Of a stretch of DNA of 22,391 nucleotides, positions 7,067-14,958 are shown piece after piece. The notes under the pieces are model-generated. The model was not told where the DNA came from. It saw only the letters and a program-made list of their open reading frames with translations, and did not search any database. The stretch covers positions 1 to 22,391 of the forward strand of contig CAJOHT010000002.1 in the NCBI GenBank assembly GCA_905234305.1, written 5' to 3'. A program made the translations under genes and the position numbers. How positions within the stretch are numbered: position 1 is the first letter of the stretch; every line of letters begins with the position of its first letter. Source of the stretch: an uncultured Ruminococcus sp. Its GTDB lineage: Bacteria; Bacillota; Clostridia; Oscillospirales; Acutalibacteraceae.

Positions 7067-7885
7067 TTAAGCTGACCTTTCGGTCGTTGTTTTAGGGATT
7101 TTCACGGTATATTCGATATAATCCCCGCCGTCATAATGTTTGCAAACGGCGTCTATTCCCGATTGCCTCATTGTACTGACAGCTTTATTTATCGTATTAA
7201 TAAAAATTCGTATGTCTTTTATAATAATCTTATGTCTTATTTTTTTCGTTTCTACAGCAGCGGAGTTGTATAGAAGATTCTCAATCAGCTCCTCGCTTTG
7301 GGCAACATTAAGATTATCTGCTATTATTTTCGATAGCGCTTCTTTCCTAAGCTGTTGGTCATAGATTTTTAACAGCGCTCTTGCGTGACGTTCTGAAAGT
7401 CCCGCCTGAACGATCCAATCCTGCTCGTCATACGAAAGGTTCAGCAGCCTCAGTTTATTTGCTATCGTACTCTGGCTTTTTCCAAGTTTTTGAGCCGCTT
7501 GTTCCTGAGTTATTCCGTAGCGCCTTATGAGTTTTGAGATTCCTCTTGCTTCCTCAAATATACCGAGGTCACAACGCTGTAAATTTTCTAAGAGTGCCAA
7601 AATCGCCGATTCTCGATCATTGCATTTAATTACAATACAGGGAACCTTTGAGAGTCCCGCGAGTACGGCGGCTCTGAGTCTGCGTTCTCCTGCAATAATC
7701 TCGTATTCCGACTGGCTGACCTTGCGAACCGTAAGAGGCTGTAAAATACCGTTTTCCTCTATTGATTTAGCGAGGTCGCGGAGCTTGTCCTCTTCAAAAA
7801 TTCTTCGCGGCTGAGTTTTGTTCGGTCGGATTTTTATAGTGGGTATTTCTGTTATCCTGTTTTCGGATTTACTAAGGTAATTCAA
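7067..7885 (-). CDS. noc: ParB-family nucleoid occlusion protein (Noc-like)
   Basis: CTP-dependent DNA-clamp family protein. It has the N-terminal ParB box (IRPNKTQPRRIF), the CTPase motif GERRLRA, the LLENLQR segment and a helix-turn-helix (GITQEQAAQKLGKSQSTIAN). In ParB/Noc specificity work, parS binders carry R/T/A/G at four positions and Noc carries Q/K/K/R. The aligned residues here are Gln151, Lys157, Asn162 and Arg179 (numbered from the upstream ATG), so three of four are Noc-type. Position next to rsmG also matches Bacillus noc. I place the start at TTG 7885, preceded at ideal distance by AGAGGTGAG (7889-7898). The upstream in-frame ATG at 7924, which would add 13 residues, has no ribosome site and overlaps a TATAAT. 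No parA neighbour is present. ParB (Spo0J) is the alternative name. Confidence 0.85.
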   Translation of the reverse strand: MNYLSKSENRITEIPTIKIRPNKTQPRRIFEEDKLRDLAKSIEENGILQPLTVRKVSQSEYEIIAGERRLRAAVLAGLSKVPCIVIKCNDRESAILALLENLQRCDLGIFEEARGISKLIRRYGITQEQAAQKLGKSQSTIANKLRLLNLSYDEQDWIVQAGLSERHARALLKIYDQQLRKEALSKIIADNLNVAQSEELIENLLYNSAAVETKKIRHKIIIKDIRIFINTINKAVSTMRQSGIDAVCKHYDGGDYIEYTVKIPKTTTERSA

Positions 7886-7888
7886 TAC

Positions 7889-7898
7889 CTCACCTCTC
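7889..7898 (-). promoter_or_regulatory. Ribosome binding site that decides the noc start
   Basis: On the minus strand AAGAGAGGTGAG runs up to a TTG codon at 7885-7883. The GAGG core is about seven bases from that TTG. The ATG at 7924-7922 is preceded only by TGTTATTATA, with no Shine-Dalgarno match, and a TATAAT (7928-7923) covers it. Confidence 0.55.
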
Positions 7899-7995
7899 TT
7901 TGAGGTTTTCCCCTTCACTGGCATTATAATAACACAGCTTTACTAAAAAGACTGTCGAAGTATGAGCGAATTTTTTTAAATCTTTTCCCATAAAT

Positions 7996-8028
7996 TGTAG
8001 AAAAACGCCGAACTTTAAGTTCAGCGTT
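7996..8028 (-). terminator. Rho-independent terminator after rsmG
   Basis: On the minus strand AACGCTGAACT (8028-8018) pairs with AGTTCGGCGTT (8014-8004), then TTTTTCTAC follows. The single U-G wobble pairs only in minus-strand RNA (on the plus strand it is a C-A mismatch), which assigns the direction. It begins immediately after the rsmG stop codon and separates the rpmH-to-rsmG series from noc. Confidence 0.85.
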
Positions 8029-8733
8029 TTAAAGATGTCTGTTTTTTATTTTCTTTCCTGTTCGAGGATATTTTTCGGGAGTCGGTTTTATCTTTTTAAT
8101 TACGATTACCGCCCTCTCACCTGCTCCGTTTAAACTAAATTTTTTTACATCAATTATTTCTCCGCCTAAAACCTTTACGGCGTTATCGGCTTCTTCTATC
8201 TCTTCTTTATAGTCCGCGCCTTTCATAGCAACGAAATATCCTCCGACCTTCACAAACGGAATACAATACTCACAAAGTACATTCATTCTAGCGACAGCCC
8301 TCGAAACCGCTACGTCATATTCTTCGCGATATGTATTATCCTTACCCGCTTCCTCCGCTCTTGCGTGTATCAACTGAGAATCAATCCCGATTTTTTCCGA
8401 TACCTCTCCGAGGAAATTAAGCCGTTTGTTAAGACTGTCGAGAAGATAAAGTTCAATATCTTCCCTGAAAATCTTAAGTGGTATCCCTGGGAATCCCGCG
8501 CCCGTTCCGACGTCTATCAGTTTTGCTTTATCGGGAATATCAAAATAATTTATAACCGAAAGACTGTCCGCGAAATGCTTAACCGCTACTTCCTCGGGCT
8601 CAGTAATTCGCGTTAGATTTATACTTTTATTCCATTCAATAAGAAGATTATAATACTTCTCAAACTGCTCCGCCTGTAAATCAGTTAGGTTTATGCCGAT
8701 TTCCTTACAAGCTGACTTCACTAAATCTTTCAT
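8029..8733 (-). CDS. rsmG: 16S rRNA (guanine527-N7)-methyltransferase RsmG (GidB)
   Basis: S-adenosylmethionine-dependent enzyme that methylates G527 of 16S rRNA in the small-subunit decoding region. Its loss gives low-level streptomycin resistance in other bacteria. 234 residues, normal for the family. The SAM-binding loop VGTGAGFPGIPLKI is at about 75-88; YDVAVSRAVARMNVL and the C-terminal PTPEKYPRTGKK are standard family blocks. The ATG at 8733 follows the mnmG stop by one base, and its ribosome site AAAGAGG lies within the last mnmG codons, so translation is probably coupled. The gene ends in a strong terminator. Confidence 0.97.
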   Translation of the reverse strand: MKDLVKSACKEIGINLTDLQAEQFEKYYNLLIEWNKSINLTRITEPEEVAVKHFADSLSVINYFDIPDKAKLIDVGTGAGFPGIPLKIFREDIELYLLDSLNKRLNFLGEVSEKIGIDSQLIHARAEEAGKDNTYREEYDVAVSRAVARMNVLCEYCIPFVKVGGYFVAMKGADYKEEIEEADNAVKVLGGEIIDVKKFSLNGAGERAVIVIKKIKPTPEKYPRTGKKIKNRHL

Positions 8734-8734
8734 A

Positions 8735-10600
8735 TTAACCTCTTTGAGCTAACCATATCAACAGCACATTTATATCCGCAGGAGATACTCCCGAGATCCG
8801 TGACGCCTGCCCGATATTCAGCGGCTTGATTTTGTTAAGTTTCTCCCTTGCTTCTAACCTTAATCCTTTTATCTCGTTATAATCAAACTCACTCGGAAGT
8901 TTTTTCTTCTCGAGTTTTCTAGTTTGTTCAACCTGTTTAAGCTGCTTTTCAATATAACCCGCGTATTTTACTTCTATTTCAACCTGTTCAAATATATTGC
9001 TGTCGAGGTCAGGGCGCGTAATATCAACAGACTCTAAATCCTTGTAACTAATCTGCGGTCTTCTGAGCAGGTCAATAAGTTTTGCGCCTGTATTTAAAGG
9101 AGATGTTTCACGTGAAACAAGTATTTCGTTTATTTTATCTCCTGGAGGGATTACTGTTTTTTCTATACGTTTAAGCTCCTCCGCCTTCAGCATTTGTTTT
9201 TTACTAAAGCGTTCCCAGCGGTCATCGGAAATAAGCCCAATTTTCCTTCCGATAGGAGTAAGTCTTACATCGGCATTATCCTGTCTTAAAACTAATCGAT
9301 ACTCGCTTCTGGAGGTCATCATCCTGTACGGCTCGTTAGCTCCTTTAGTTACAAGGTCATCAATAAGCGTTCCGATATAAGAACCAGAGCGTTCCAGTAT
9401 CATTGGTTCCTTCCCTTGGATTTTTAACGCCGCATTTACTCCCGCGACAAATCCCTGAGCCGCCGCTTCCTCATATCCCGAGCTTCCGTTAAACTGTCCC
9501 GCGCCGTATAATCCTTCAAAGTTTTTGAATTCCAGCGTAGCGTTCATTTCAGTAGGATCAATACAGTCATACTCAATAGCGTATGCCGGCCGCATAATCA
9601 CCGCGTTTTCAAGTCCTTTTATGGTATGGTAGAATTTAAGCTGAACCTCCTCGGGTAATGAAGAACTCATTCCCTGCAGGTACATTTCCTCTGTATCAAG
9701 CCCGCAAGGTTCGATAAACAGCTGATGGCGTTTTTTCTCGCTGAATCTTACGATTTTATCTTCTAAACTCGGACAATACCGAGGTCCTATACCCTCAATC
9801 TCTCCGCCGTAAAGCGGCGAACGATGGATATTCTCGAGAATTATTTCTTTTGTTTTTTCGTTAGTCCAGCTTATATGACATTTAACCTTATTCTCTCCCA
9901 AATTCTCGGTATCGTAGGAAAACGGAATCGGCGGTTCGTCGCCAAGCTGTTCCTCTAACTCGGAAAAATCTATACTGCTTCTTAAAACTCTGGCGGGTGT
10001 TCCCGTTTTAAATCTTCTGAGTTTTAGTCCTAACTCTTTAAGACTCTCGCCGAGGAAGCTCGCGGGAAATATTCCGTCGGGACCGCTTTCATAGCTTACT
10101 TCGCCGATAAATATTTTTCCGTCGAGATATGTACCCGTAGCGATAATTACAGCCTTGACCTCGTATTCCGCCAGCATTCTTGTAGTAACAATATATCCTT
10201 CGCTGATTTTCTTTATCCCCGTAACTTCCGCCTGATGAAGCTCAAGATTTTGCTGAAGTTCAAGTTTATGCTTCATAACATCGGAATATTTCCTTCTATC
10301 AATTTGCGCTCTGAGCGAATGAACGGCCGGACCTTTTCCTTTATTCAGCATTCTGCTCTGCAAAAAGCATTCGTCGGCGGTTTTTCCCATTTCACCGCCG
10401 AGCGCGTCTATCTCTCTTACAAGATGACCTTTAGCTGTTCCGCCGATTGAAGGATTACAGGGACAGTTCCCGACCGCGTCCATATTAATAGTAAAAACTA
10501 CGGTCTTACAACCTAGCCTAGCCGCGGCTAGTCCCGCTTCTATTCCCGCGTGACCTGCTCCGATTACGGCTATATCAAATTTTCCCGCTTTATAATTCAT
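8735..10600 (-). CDS. mnmG: tRNA uridine-5-carboxymethylaminomethyl modification enzyme MnmG (GidA)
   Basis: FAD-dependent partner of MnmE. The complex installs the (carboxymethyl)aminomethyl group on wobble U34 of certain tRNAs. 621 residues, close to the family norm. The N-terminal FAD dinucleotide fold is [19 protein letters not shown] (13-31). Further family blocks are [33 protein letters not shown] with the active-site region, and [20 protein letters not shown]. The MnmE/tRNA-binding C-terminus is [18 protein letters not shown]. It starts nine bases after the mnmE stop with a purine-rich site overlapping the end of mnmE. A perfect parS lies inside the coding region at 9104-9119. Confidence 0.97.
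   Translation of the reverse strand: MNYKAGKFDIAVIGAGHAGIEAGLAAARLGCKTVVFTINMDAVGNCPCNPSIGGTAKGHLVREIDALGGEMGKTADECFLQSRMLNKGKGPAVHSLRAQIDRRKYSDVMKHKLELQQNLELHQAEVTGIKKISEGYIVTTRMLAEYEVKAVIIATGTYLDGKIFIGEVSYESGPDGIFPASFLGESLKELGLKLRRFKTGTPARVLRSSIDFSELEEQLGDEPPIPFSYDTENLGENKVKCHISWTNEKTKEIILENIHRSPLYGGEIEGIGPRYCPSLEDKIVRFSEKKRHQLFIEPCGLDTEEMYLQGMSSSLPEEVQLKFYHTIKGLENAVIMRPAYAIEYDCIDPTEMNATLEFKNFEGLYGAGQFNGSSGYEEAAAQGFVAGVNAALKIQGKEPMILERSGSYIGTLIDDLVTKGANEPYRMMTSRSEYRLVLRQDNADVRLTPIGRKIGLISDDRWERFSKKQMLKAEELKRIEKTVIPPGDKINEILVSRETSPLNTGAKLIDLLRRPQISYKDLESVDITRPDLDSNIFEQVEIEVKYAGYIEKQLKQVEQTRKLEKKKLPSEFDYNEIKGLRLEAREKLNKIKPLNIGQASRISGVSPADINVLLIWLAQRG
9104..9119. promoter_or_regulatory. parS centromere site inside mnmG
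   Basis: TGTTTCACGTGAAACA is a perfect 16-bp palindrome identical to the consensus ParB (Spo0J) site. Within mnmG it encodes part of the stretch LVSRETS. It lies about 5.5 kb from the dnaA-dnaN origin, as expected for an origin-proximal centromere site. I saw no second copy in the window. Confidence 0.93.
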
Positions 10601-10609
10601 AAATCTTCT

Positions 10610-11980
10610 CTACTTTCCGACACAGAAATTATGGAATACATTATCTACAACTACTTCGCTTACTCTTTCTCCCGTTAATTCCAGTATGTTTTCTATAGCG
10701 TCTTCCAACGTTACTGTAACAGCGTCGAAAGTCATTCCGAGATTGAGCGCGTCTATAGCTTCCTGAAGCGACTTTTTCGCGTTTAAAATCGCGTTTCTTT
10801 GTCTTTCATTAGCTAATATTCCCTCGCTTGGATTAAAATTATCGCATCCCGCGATTTTTTCAATTTCTGATACTAAATTTTCAACGCCTTCTTCTGTTTT
10901 TGCGGAAATTCGTACCGTAGTTTCTATTCTGTCTTCAATATATTTCTCGTTAAGCTTATTTTCTAAATCGGTTTTATTAATTACGGCAATCGTTGGAGCG
11001 TCTTTTATAATCTCCAAAAGTTTTTTATCGTCCTCATCAAGCTCTCTTCCCGAGTCAAAAACAGCCATAACAAGACCGCAATTTTCAATACGGCTTTTAG
11101 CTATGTCTACACCTATCTTTTCAACAGTGTCCTCAGTTTCTCTCATTCCCGCGGTATCGCTGAGCCTTAAGGTGACATTGCCTACGTTAACCGTTTCCTC
11201 GATAATATCTCTGGTTGTGCCAGGTATATCGGTAACAATACTTCTATCATGACCCGAAAGAAGATTCATAATAGTGCTTTTTCCCGTATTAGGTTTTCCC
11301 GCGATAACGGTATCGAGTCCTTCTTTTACTGTCTGACCCATATCATAGGTTTTAAGCAGCTTGTCTAGTTCGAACATACATTCTTTAAAAGTAGTTTTCA
11401 GACTTTCCTCAGTTACTTCTTCTATATCTTCCTCAGGATAATCCACCCATGCGCTGAGATGAGCAGCTGTATTTACAAGCGAATTTTTTATTTTTTCGGT
11501 TTTTCGCCAAAGCGCTCCTTCTTTAGCGAGTAAAGCCGCTCTTGCCGCCGCCTTGCTTTTAGCGGAAATAATATCTATTACCGCTTCCGCTTCGGTAAGG
11601 TCAAGTTTTCCGTTTAAAAACGCGCGCTTTGTAAATTCTCCCGCCTCAGCAGGCTTCGCTCCCGCCTCGATAACAGTTCTGAGAACTTCGCTCGTAATAA
11701 ACAATCCCCCGTGACAGGATAATTCAACTACGTTTTCGCCTGTATAACTGTGCGGTTCATGGAATACGGTTGCAATTACCTCATCCAGTTTTTCGCCGTT
11801 TTTATATACATATCCAAGCGCCGCAGTATAACCCTTCAGATTACTAAGAGGTTTTCCCGATATTGACTTAAAAATACTGTCGCATATTTCTATCGATTTT
11901 TCTCCGCTTACGCGAATAACTCCTATTCCGCCCTCACCCTGAGCGGTAGAAATCGCGCAGACTGTGTTATTATTTTTCAT
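10610..11980 (-). CDS. mnmE: tRNA modification GTPase MnmE (TrmE)
   Basis: GTPase partner of MnmG in U34 modification; dimerises through its G domain and binds a one-carbon folate in its N-terminal domain. 456 residues, standard length. The N-terminal folate-binding domain opens with AISTAQGEGGIGVIRVSG. The helical domain is split by the G domain: G1 GKPNTGKS at 228-235, TDIPGTTRDIIEE as G2, DTAGMRE as G3 at 275-281, NKTDL as G4 at 335-339. The C-terminus FCVGK is the family's catalytic Cys tail (usually FCIGK). The G1 Thr replaces the more usual Val. A 78-base gap with a hairpin and T tract precedes the gene, so its expression may depend on read-through from jag. Confidence 0.97.
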   Translation of the reverse strand: MKNNNTVCAISTAQGEGGIGVIRVSGEKSIEICDSIFKSISGKPLSNLKGYTAALGYVYKNGEKLDEVIATVFHEPHSYTGENVVELSCHGGLFITSEVLRTVIEAGAKPAEAGEFTKRAFLNGKLDLTEAEAVIDIISAKSKAAARAALLAKEGALWRKTEKIKNSLVNTAAHLSAWVDYPEEDIEEVTEESLKTTFKECMFELDKLLKTYDMGQTVKEGLDTVIAGKPNTGKSTIMNLLSGHDRSIVTDIPGTTRDIIEETVNVGNVTLRLSDTAGMRETEDTVEKIGVDIAKSRIENCGLVMAVFDSGRELDEDDKKLLEIIKDAPTIAVINKTDLENKLNEKYIEDRIETTVRISAKTEEGVENLVSEIEKIAGCDNFNPSEGILANERQRNAILNAKKSLQEAIDALNLGMTFDAVTVTLEDAIENILELTGERVSEVVVDNVFHNFCVGK

Positions 11981-11991
11981 AAGAACATCCT

Positions 11992-12051
11992 ATAAAAGAA
12001 AAGGTCGGGTGACATCGGTAATTAATATCACCATGCTGTCTACTCGACCTT
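11992..12051 (-). terminator. Terminator or attenuator between jag and mnmE
   Basis: On the minus strand AAGGTCG (12051-12045) pairs with CGACCTT (12007-12001). An inner GGT..ACC stem caps a ~37-base interior. The tail TTCTTTTATA follows. The T tract directly after the stem gives it the form of an intrinsic terminator inside the rpmH-rsmG series. No internal promoter for mnmE is evident in the remaining few bases, so partial termination is likely. Confidence 0.65.
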
Positions 12052-12058
12052 AAATTAT

Positions 12059-12838
12059 TTAATCTATTCTACCGTAAAGTCCCGCGCCGCCGCTTTCGTC
12101 AAGCGGTTTACGATCGGGGTTAGTCTGAGGTTTAGTATTGCTTCGGTTGGATCTCGAGCGGTTATATCCTGTGCGGTATCCTCCTCTGCGGTTTCCTCTT
12201 TCCTTAGGATCGGGACCGATAACAACATGTCTTAAGGTGTTTTCACCCTCGCTCCATGAGGTAGCTCCCTTAACCTTTTGAACCGTAGTATGTAAAATTC
12301 TTCTTTCGTAAGGATTCATCGGCTCAAGTGAGGTTTTCTTTCCTGTTTTTACCGCTTTAAACGCGAGCTTACGGGCAAGAATTTCAAGAGTTTTCTCTCT
12401 TTTTTCTCTGTAATTACCCGTATTAACGGTAATCTTAAAATAGCTGTTGTCAACATGATTAGCAACTAAACTTGTAAGATACTGGAGCGCGTCGAGAGTT
12501 TCTCCGCGTCTTCCGATAATATATCCTACATCATCACCTTCAATATTGAAGGTTGCGCTTGTATCGGTTTTTTCCGTCTCAATAGTTAAGGTGTCAAGGT
12601 TCATTGCCTTTATAACGTCTTTTATAAATGTTTCCGCGACATCTGCGGGGTTATCTTTTTCATTTATCGTTATCTTAACCTGAGCCTGTTTGCCTCCGAA
12701 AATTCCAAGCACCTTTTTTTCAGCTCTCTGAACTACTTCAAAATCAAATTCCGAATTATCGTCAAGTCCAAGCTGGGCTTTAGCGTTTTCTAGAGCTTCC
12801 TGTTCAGTATCGCCGATACCAATAACTTCTTTAATCAT
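12059..12838 (-). CDS. jag: RNA-binding protein Jag/KhpB (SpoIIIJ-associated)
   Basis: RNA-binding protein of the KhpA/KhpB pair, linked to cell elongation and division control in other Firmicutes. 259 residues. The Jag_N domain (1-58) has the family signature KKVLGIFGG at 41-49. The KH domain has GYIIGRRGETLDALQYL at 105-121. The R3H domain (about 150-215) has the Arg-x3-His pair at 179/183 (ERRILH) and ends HVVIGPDPKE. The C-terminal 45 residues form an Arg/Gly/Asn-rich low-complexity tail, which may add nonspecific RNA contacts. It starts 20 bases after yidC with AGAGGGA. Position directly after yidC is the conserved arrangement in Firmicutes. Confidence 0.95.
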   Translation of the reverse strand: MIKEVIGIGDTEQEALENAKAQLGLDDNSEFDFEVVQRAEKKVLGIFGGKQAQVKITINEKDNPADVAETFIKDVIKAMNLDTLTIETEKTDTSATFNIEGDDVGYIIGRRGETLDALQYLTSLVANHVDNSYFKITVNTGNYREKREKTLEILARKLAFKAVKTGKKTSLEPMNPYERRILHTTVQKVKGATSWSEGENTLRHVVIGPDPKERGNRRGGYRTGYNRSRSNRSNTKPQTNPDRKPLDESGGAGLYGRID

Positions 12839-12858
12839 TTTTTCCCTCTAATTCTTAA

Positions 12859-13842
12859 TCACTTTTTATTTTTCTTAGTGTTTTTACTATCCGTCTGATA
12901 AACAGCGGGAACAGGTTCATATTTTACCAGCGCTTCCTGCTGTTCAAGTAAAGCGATATGTTGGGCTTCTCCTTTAGCCGTAAGATTAATCGGTCCGTAG
13001 AATTTACCCATAATAATTGACTGTACAAGCGAGAATACAGAGTTACAAATCCAGTAAAAACCAACCGCAGCGGGTACTGAAAAAGCGATCCACGCCGAGA
13101 ACAGCGGTAATCCGATAAACATTATCTTCATACATCCCTGCTGAGTCTGGCTGTTTCCGTTGATTTTCATTGTAATTAAAGAAGTCGCGACGGATGTAAC
13201 GAAGCAGAGTACGGGAATTAAAATATAAATCGACATAAATCCCTGGCTGCTCGGACTGATAAGCAGATTAAATCCGCAGAAATTAAATCCGTTAACGAAC
13301 ATCTCGATATTGGCGGCGTCCCCCGCGTTAAAGAGCATACCTATAAGCTCTTTTGAATCAGCTAAGGAACGTACAAGGTTGATTTCCTGATAAGTCGCTC
13401 CCGTAGCCGCGGCGCTGTGAACTGAAAATCCCGGAATAGTGTTTATATAGTTAGTAGCGTTTGTAACAATATCCTGACCGATGTGCAGTGTATTTGTAAG
13501 AGGATACGCAACACAATAGAAAATTCCGAGCATAATAAACATCGGTACTATACTCGTAAGACATCCGCCTGTAGGGCTGACGCCTTCTTTCTGATAAAGT
13601 TTTTGTATCTCTTCGTTAGCTTTCTGCTTATTATTAGCGTATTTTTCTCTTATTTCCTTCTGTTTTTTCTGAAGTCTGGCAGTATTCGCCATACTTTTCT
13701 GCTGTTTAATTGAAAAAGGAAATAACACAAATTTTATTATAATAGTAAATATTATAATAGATACTCCGAAGTTCTGAAATACGTAAAACAGCGCCCAGAG
13801 CAAGTATCCCATGATACTACCGAAAAAACCGAAAATTTGCAC
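12859..13842 (-). CDS. yidC: Membrane protein insertase YidC/OxaA
   Basis: Inserts and folds membrane proteins, alone or with SecYEG. 327 residues, about five membrane spans: roughly 12-43, 96-116, 186-195 (weak), 205-226 and 245-276. The cytoplasmic coiled loop 45-90 carries KQQKSMANTARLQKKQKEI. Unlike Bacillus YidC it has no lipoprotein signal and begins directly with the first span, as in many clostridia. The groove charge that is Arg in Bacillus SpoIIIJ appears to be Lys37 here (TIIIKFVLFP). The start is GTG at 13842, with AGAGAGGT overlapping the yidD stop codon, so the two are coupled. The C-terminus is Lys-rich. Confidence 0.95.
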   Translation of the reverse strand: MQIFGFFGSIMGYLLWALFYVFQNFGVSIIIFTIIIKFVLFPFSIKQQKSMANTARLQKKQKEIREKYANNKQKANEEIQKLYQKEGVSPTGGCLTSIVPMFIMLGIFYCVAYPLTNTLHIGQDIVTNATNYINTIPGFSVHSAAATGATYQEINLVRSLADSKELIGMLFNAGDAANIEMFVNGFNFCGFNLLISPSSQGFMSIYILIPVLCFVTSVATSLITMKINGNSQTQQGCMKIMFIGLPLFSAWIAFSVPAAVGFYWICNSVFSLVQSIIMGKFYGPINLTAKGEAQHIALLEQQEALVKYEPVPAVYQTDSKNTKKNKK

Positions 13843-13848
13843 TAAGGT

Positions 13849-14088
13849 TTACCTCTCTTTTTTCCCTTTTATAATCTTGTCGGGAACGGGATCTACCCCT
13901 CCCTTTGAAAAGGGATTACATCTTAAAAAACGCCATAATGACAGAAAAAATCCTATAAAAGCTCCGTGCTTTTCAATAGCTTCGACCGCGTAATGAGAAC
14001 AAGTTGGATAATATTTACATTTAGGAAGAGTTCTAGGAGAAATGTTTTTCTGGTAAAATCGTATTGAGCCTATAAGTATTCTTTTCAT
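13849..14088 (-). CDS. yidD: Membrane protein insertion efficiency factor YidD
   Basis: 79-residue membrane-associated helper of YidC. Family signature residues are all present: [20 protein letters not shown] (11-30), [12 protein letters not shown] and the closing [15 protein letters not shown]. Three conserved Cys are visible (24, 30 and 57). The ATG overlaps the rnpA end by four bases and the stop lies six bases before yidC, so it is translationally coupled on both sides in the rpmH-rnpA-yidD-yidC series. Confidence 0.95.
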   Translation of the reverse strand: MKRILIGSIRFYQKNISPRTLPKCKYYPTCSHYAVEAIEKHGAFIGFFLSLWRFLRCNPFSKGGVDPVPDKIIKGKKER

Positions 14089-14417
14089 ATCAGGTTATTT
14101 TCCTTAAATTGTTTCTCCATAACCTTTTTTATATCCGTACTTTTTTTAAACGGGGTTTTTCCTCTTGCGACAAAAACAAAGTCATAATGCCCGTTTAATA
14201 AAGGCGAAACTTCGTAAAATGCCGCTCTTATTATTCTTCTAGCACGGTTGCGTTTTACGGCGTTTCCTATTTTTTTCCCGGTGGTTATTCCGAATCTTGT
14301 TTCTTTATTGTTGTTTTTGCTGTAATAAATAACTACCAAGGGATTTACTAAACTTTTTCCCTTTCTGTAAAGACGGTGAAAATCTCTGTTTTCTTTTAAG
14401 ATTTTTACCTTTTCCAT
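14085..14417 (-). CDS. rnpA: Ribonuclease P protein component
   Basis: 110-residue basic protein that binds the RNase P RNA and the 5' leader of precursor tRNAs. The RNR signature is at 48-64 ([17 protein letters not shown]). The N-terminal [15 protein letters not shown] and [10 protein letters not shown] are typical. The start is ATG 14417. It lies 76 bases after rpmH, the usual neighbour, and overlaps yidD by four bases. Two hairpins lie in the rpmH-rnpA gap. Confidence 0.96.
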   Translation of the reverse strand: MEKVKILKENRDFHRLYRKGKSLVNPLVVIYYSKNNNKETRFGITTGKKIGNAVKRNRARRIIRAAFYEVSPLLNGHYDFVFVARGKTPFKKSTDIKKVMEKQFKENNLI

Positions 14418-14437
14418 AAATTACCACCCGAAAATTT

Positions 14438-14490
14438 ACTTTACAATAAATCTTGTAAAGTAATAAAGACCACCCTTTTAAAGTGGCCTT
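14438..14490 (-). promoter_or_regulatory. Two hairpins between rpmH and rnpA
   Basis: Reading minus, AAGGCCAC (14490-14483) pairs with GTGGTCTT (14473-14466) with one G-U wobble, then TATTACTTTAC follows. Next, ACTTTACAA (14461-14453) pairs with TTGTAAAGT (14446-14438), followed by AAATTTT. Neither has a strong T tract. They may partly end or process the rpmH transcript, giving more L34 message than rnpA message. Confidence 0.5.
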
Positions 14491-14493
14491 ATT

Positions 14494-14628
14494 TTAGTAT
14501 GACAACTTTTTTCTTCCTTTAGCTCTTCTTCTGGCGAGAACTTTGCGTCCGTTGCGAGTTGACATTCTTTTCATAAAGCCGTGTTCTTTTTTTCTGTGTA
14601 ATTTCTTAGGCTGATATGTTCTTTTCAC
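14494..14628 (-). CDS. rpmH: 50S ribosomal protein L34
   Basis: 44 residues starting with GTG at 14628. The sequence begins [18 protein letters not shown] and continues [20 protein letters not shown], the invariant L34 pattern, ending LSY. Length is exactly that of the family. A G-rich ribosome site (AAGGGGGG) is just upstream at about 14637-14645, and a strong promoter lies at 14678-14706. It is the first gene of the minus-strand series and diverges from dnaA, the standard Firmicutes layout. Confidence 0.97.
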   Translation of the reverse strand: MKRTYQPKKLHRKKEHGFMKRMSTRNGRKVLARRRAKGRKKLSY

Positions 14629-14677
14629 TTTATTAACCCCCCTTCGGGCATAGTTTTACAAATAAATGTACTAAGTT

Positions 14678-14706
14678 ATTATAGTATAAAAATACAAATT
14701 CGTCAA
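14678..14706 (-). promoter_or_regulatory. SigA-type promoter for rpmH
   Basis: On the minus strand: -35 TTGACG (14706-14701), 17-base spacer, perfect -10 TATAAT (14683-14678). The start would be near 14671, leaving a leader of about 43 bases. Confidence 0.8.
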
Positions 14707-14858
14707 CTAATTTTTTAATAAAAATTTTTTATACTGAAATACACAATATATAGTGTTTATGCTTTATTAGATATACAAGATTTCTTATTTCATTATACAC
14801 TTTTTTCTTTGTAATAATATTTGTATTATATATACTTTATATTATTACAATTTTTTAA
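14707..14858. other. AT-rich rpmH-dnaA intergenic segment (upstream half of a bipartite origin)
   Basis: A very AT-rich spacer between the divergent promoters. It has short inverted repeats such as TTGTAATAATATT near 14815-14827 against ATATTATTACAA near 14839-14850. The best match to a DnaA box is TTATACACT (about 14795-14803, 8 of 9 to TTATACACA). I see no gene in 14629-14958. In Firmicutes this gap often holds part of oriC; the support here is mainly its location and composition. Confidence 0.45.
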
Positions 14859-14887
14859 TTGCATTTTTTTATAAAATTTGATATAAT
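14859..14887 (+). promoter_or_regulatory. SigA-type promoter for dnaA
   Basis: -35 TTGCAT (14859-14864), 17-base spacer, perfect -10 TATAAT (14882-14887). Start near 14894, with a leader of about 65 bases. The leader holds TTTTAACA (14922-14929), the same motif that is clustered in the dnaA-dnaN gap, so DnaA may bind next to its own promoter. Confidence 0.8.
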
Positions 14888-14958
14888 AAAATTCAATTAT
14901 ACTGGAGTAGTTTGGACTGATTTTTAACAATTTTTTCAAACATAAAGAAAGGGAAAAA

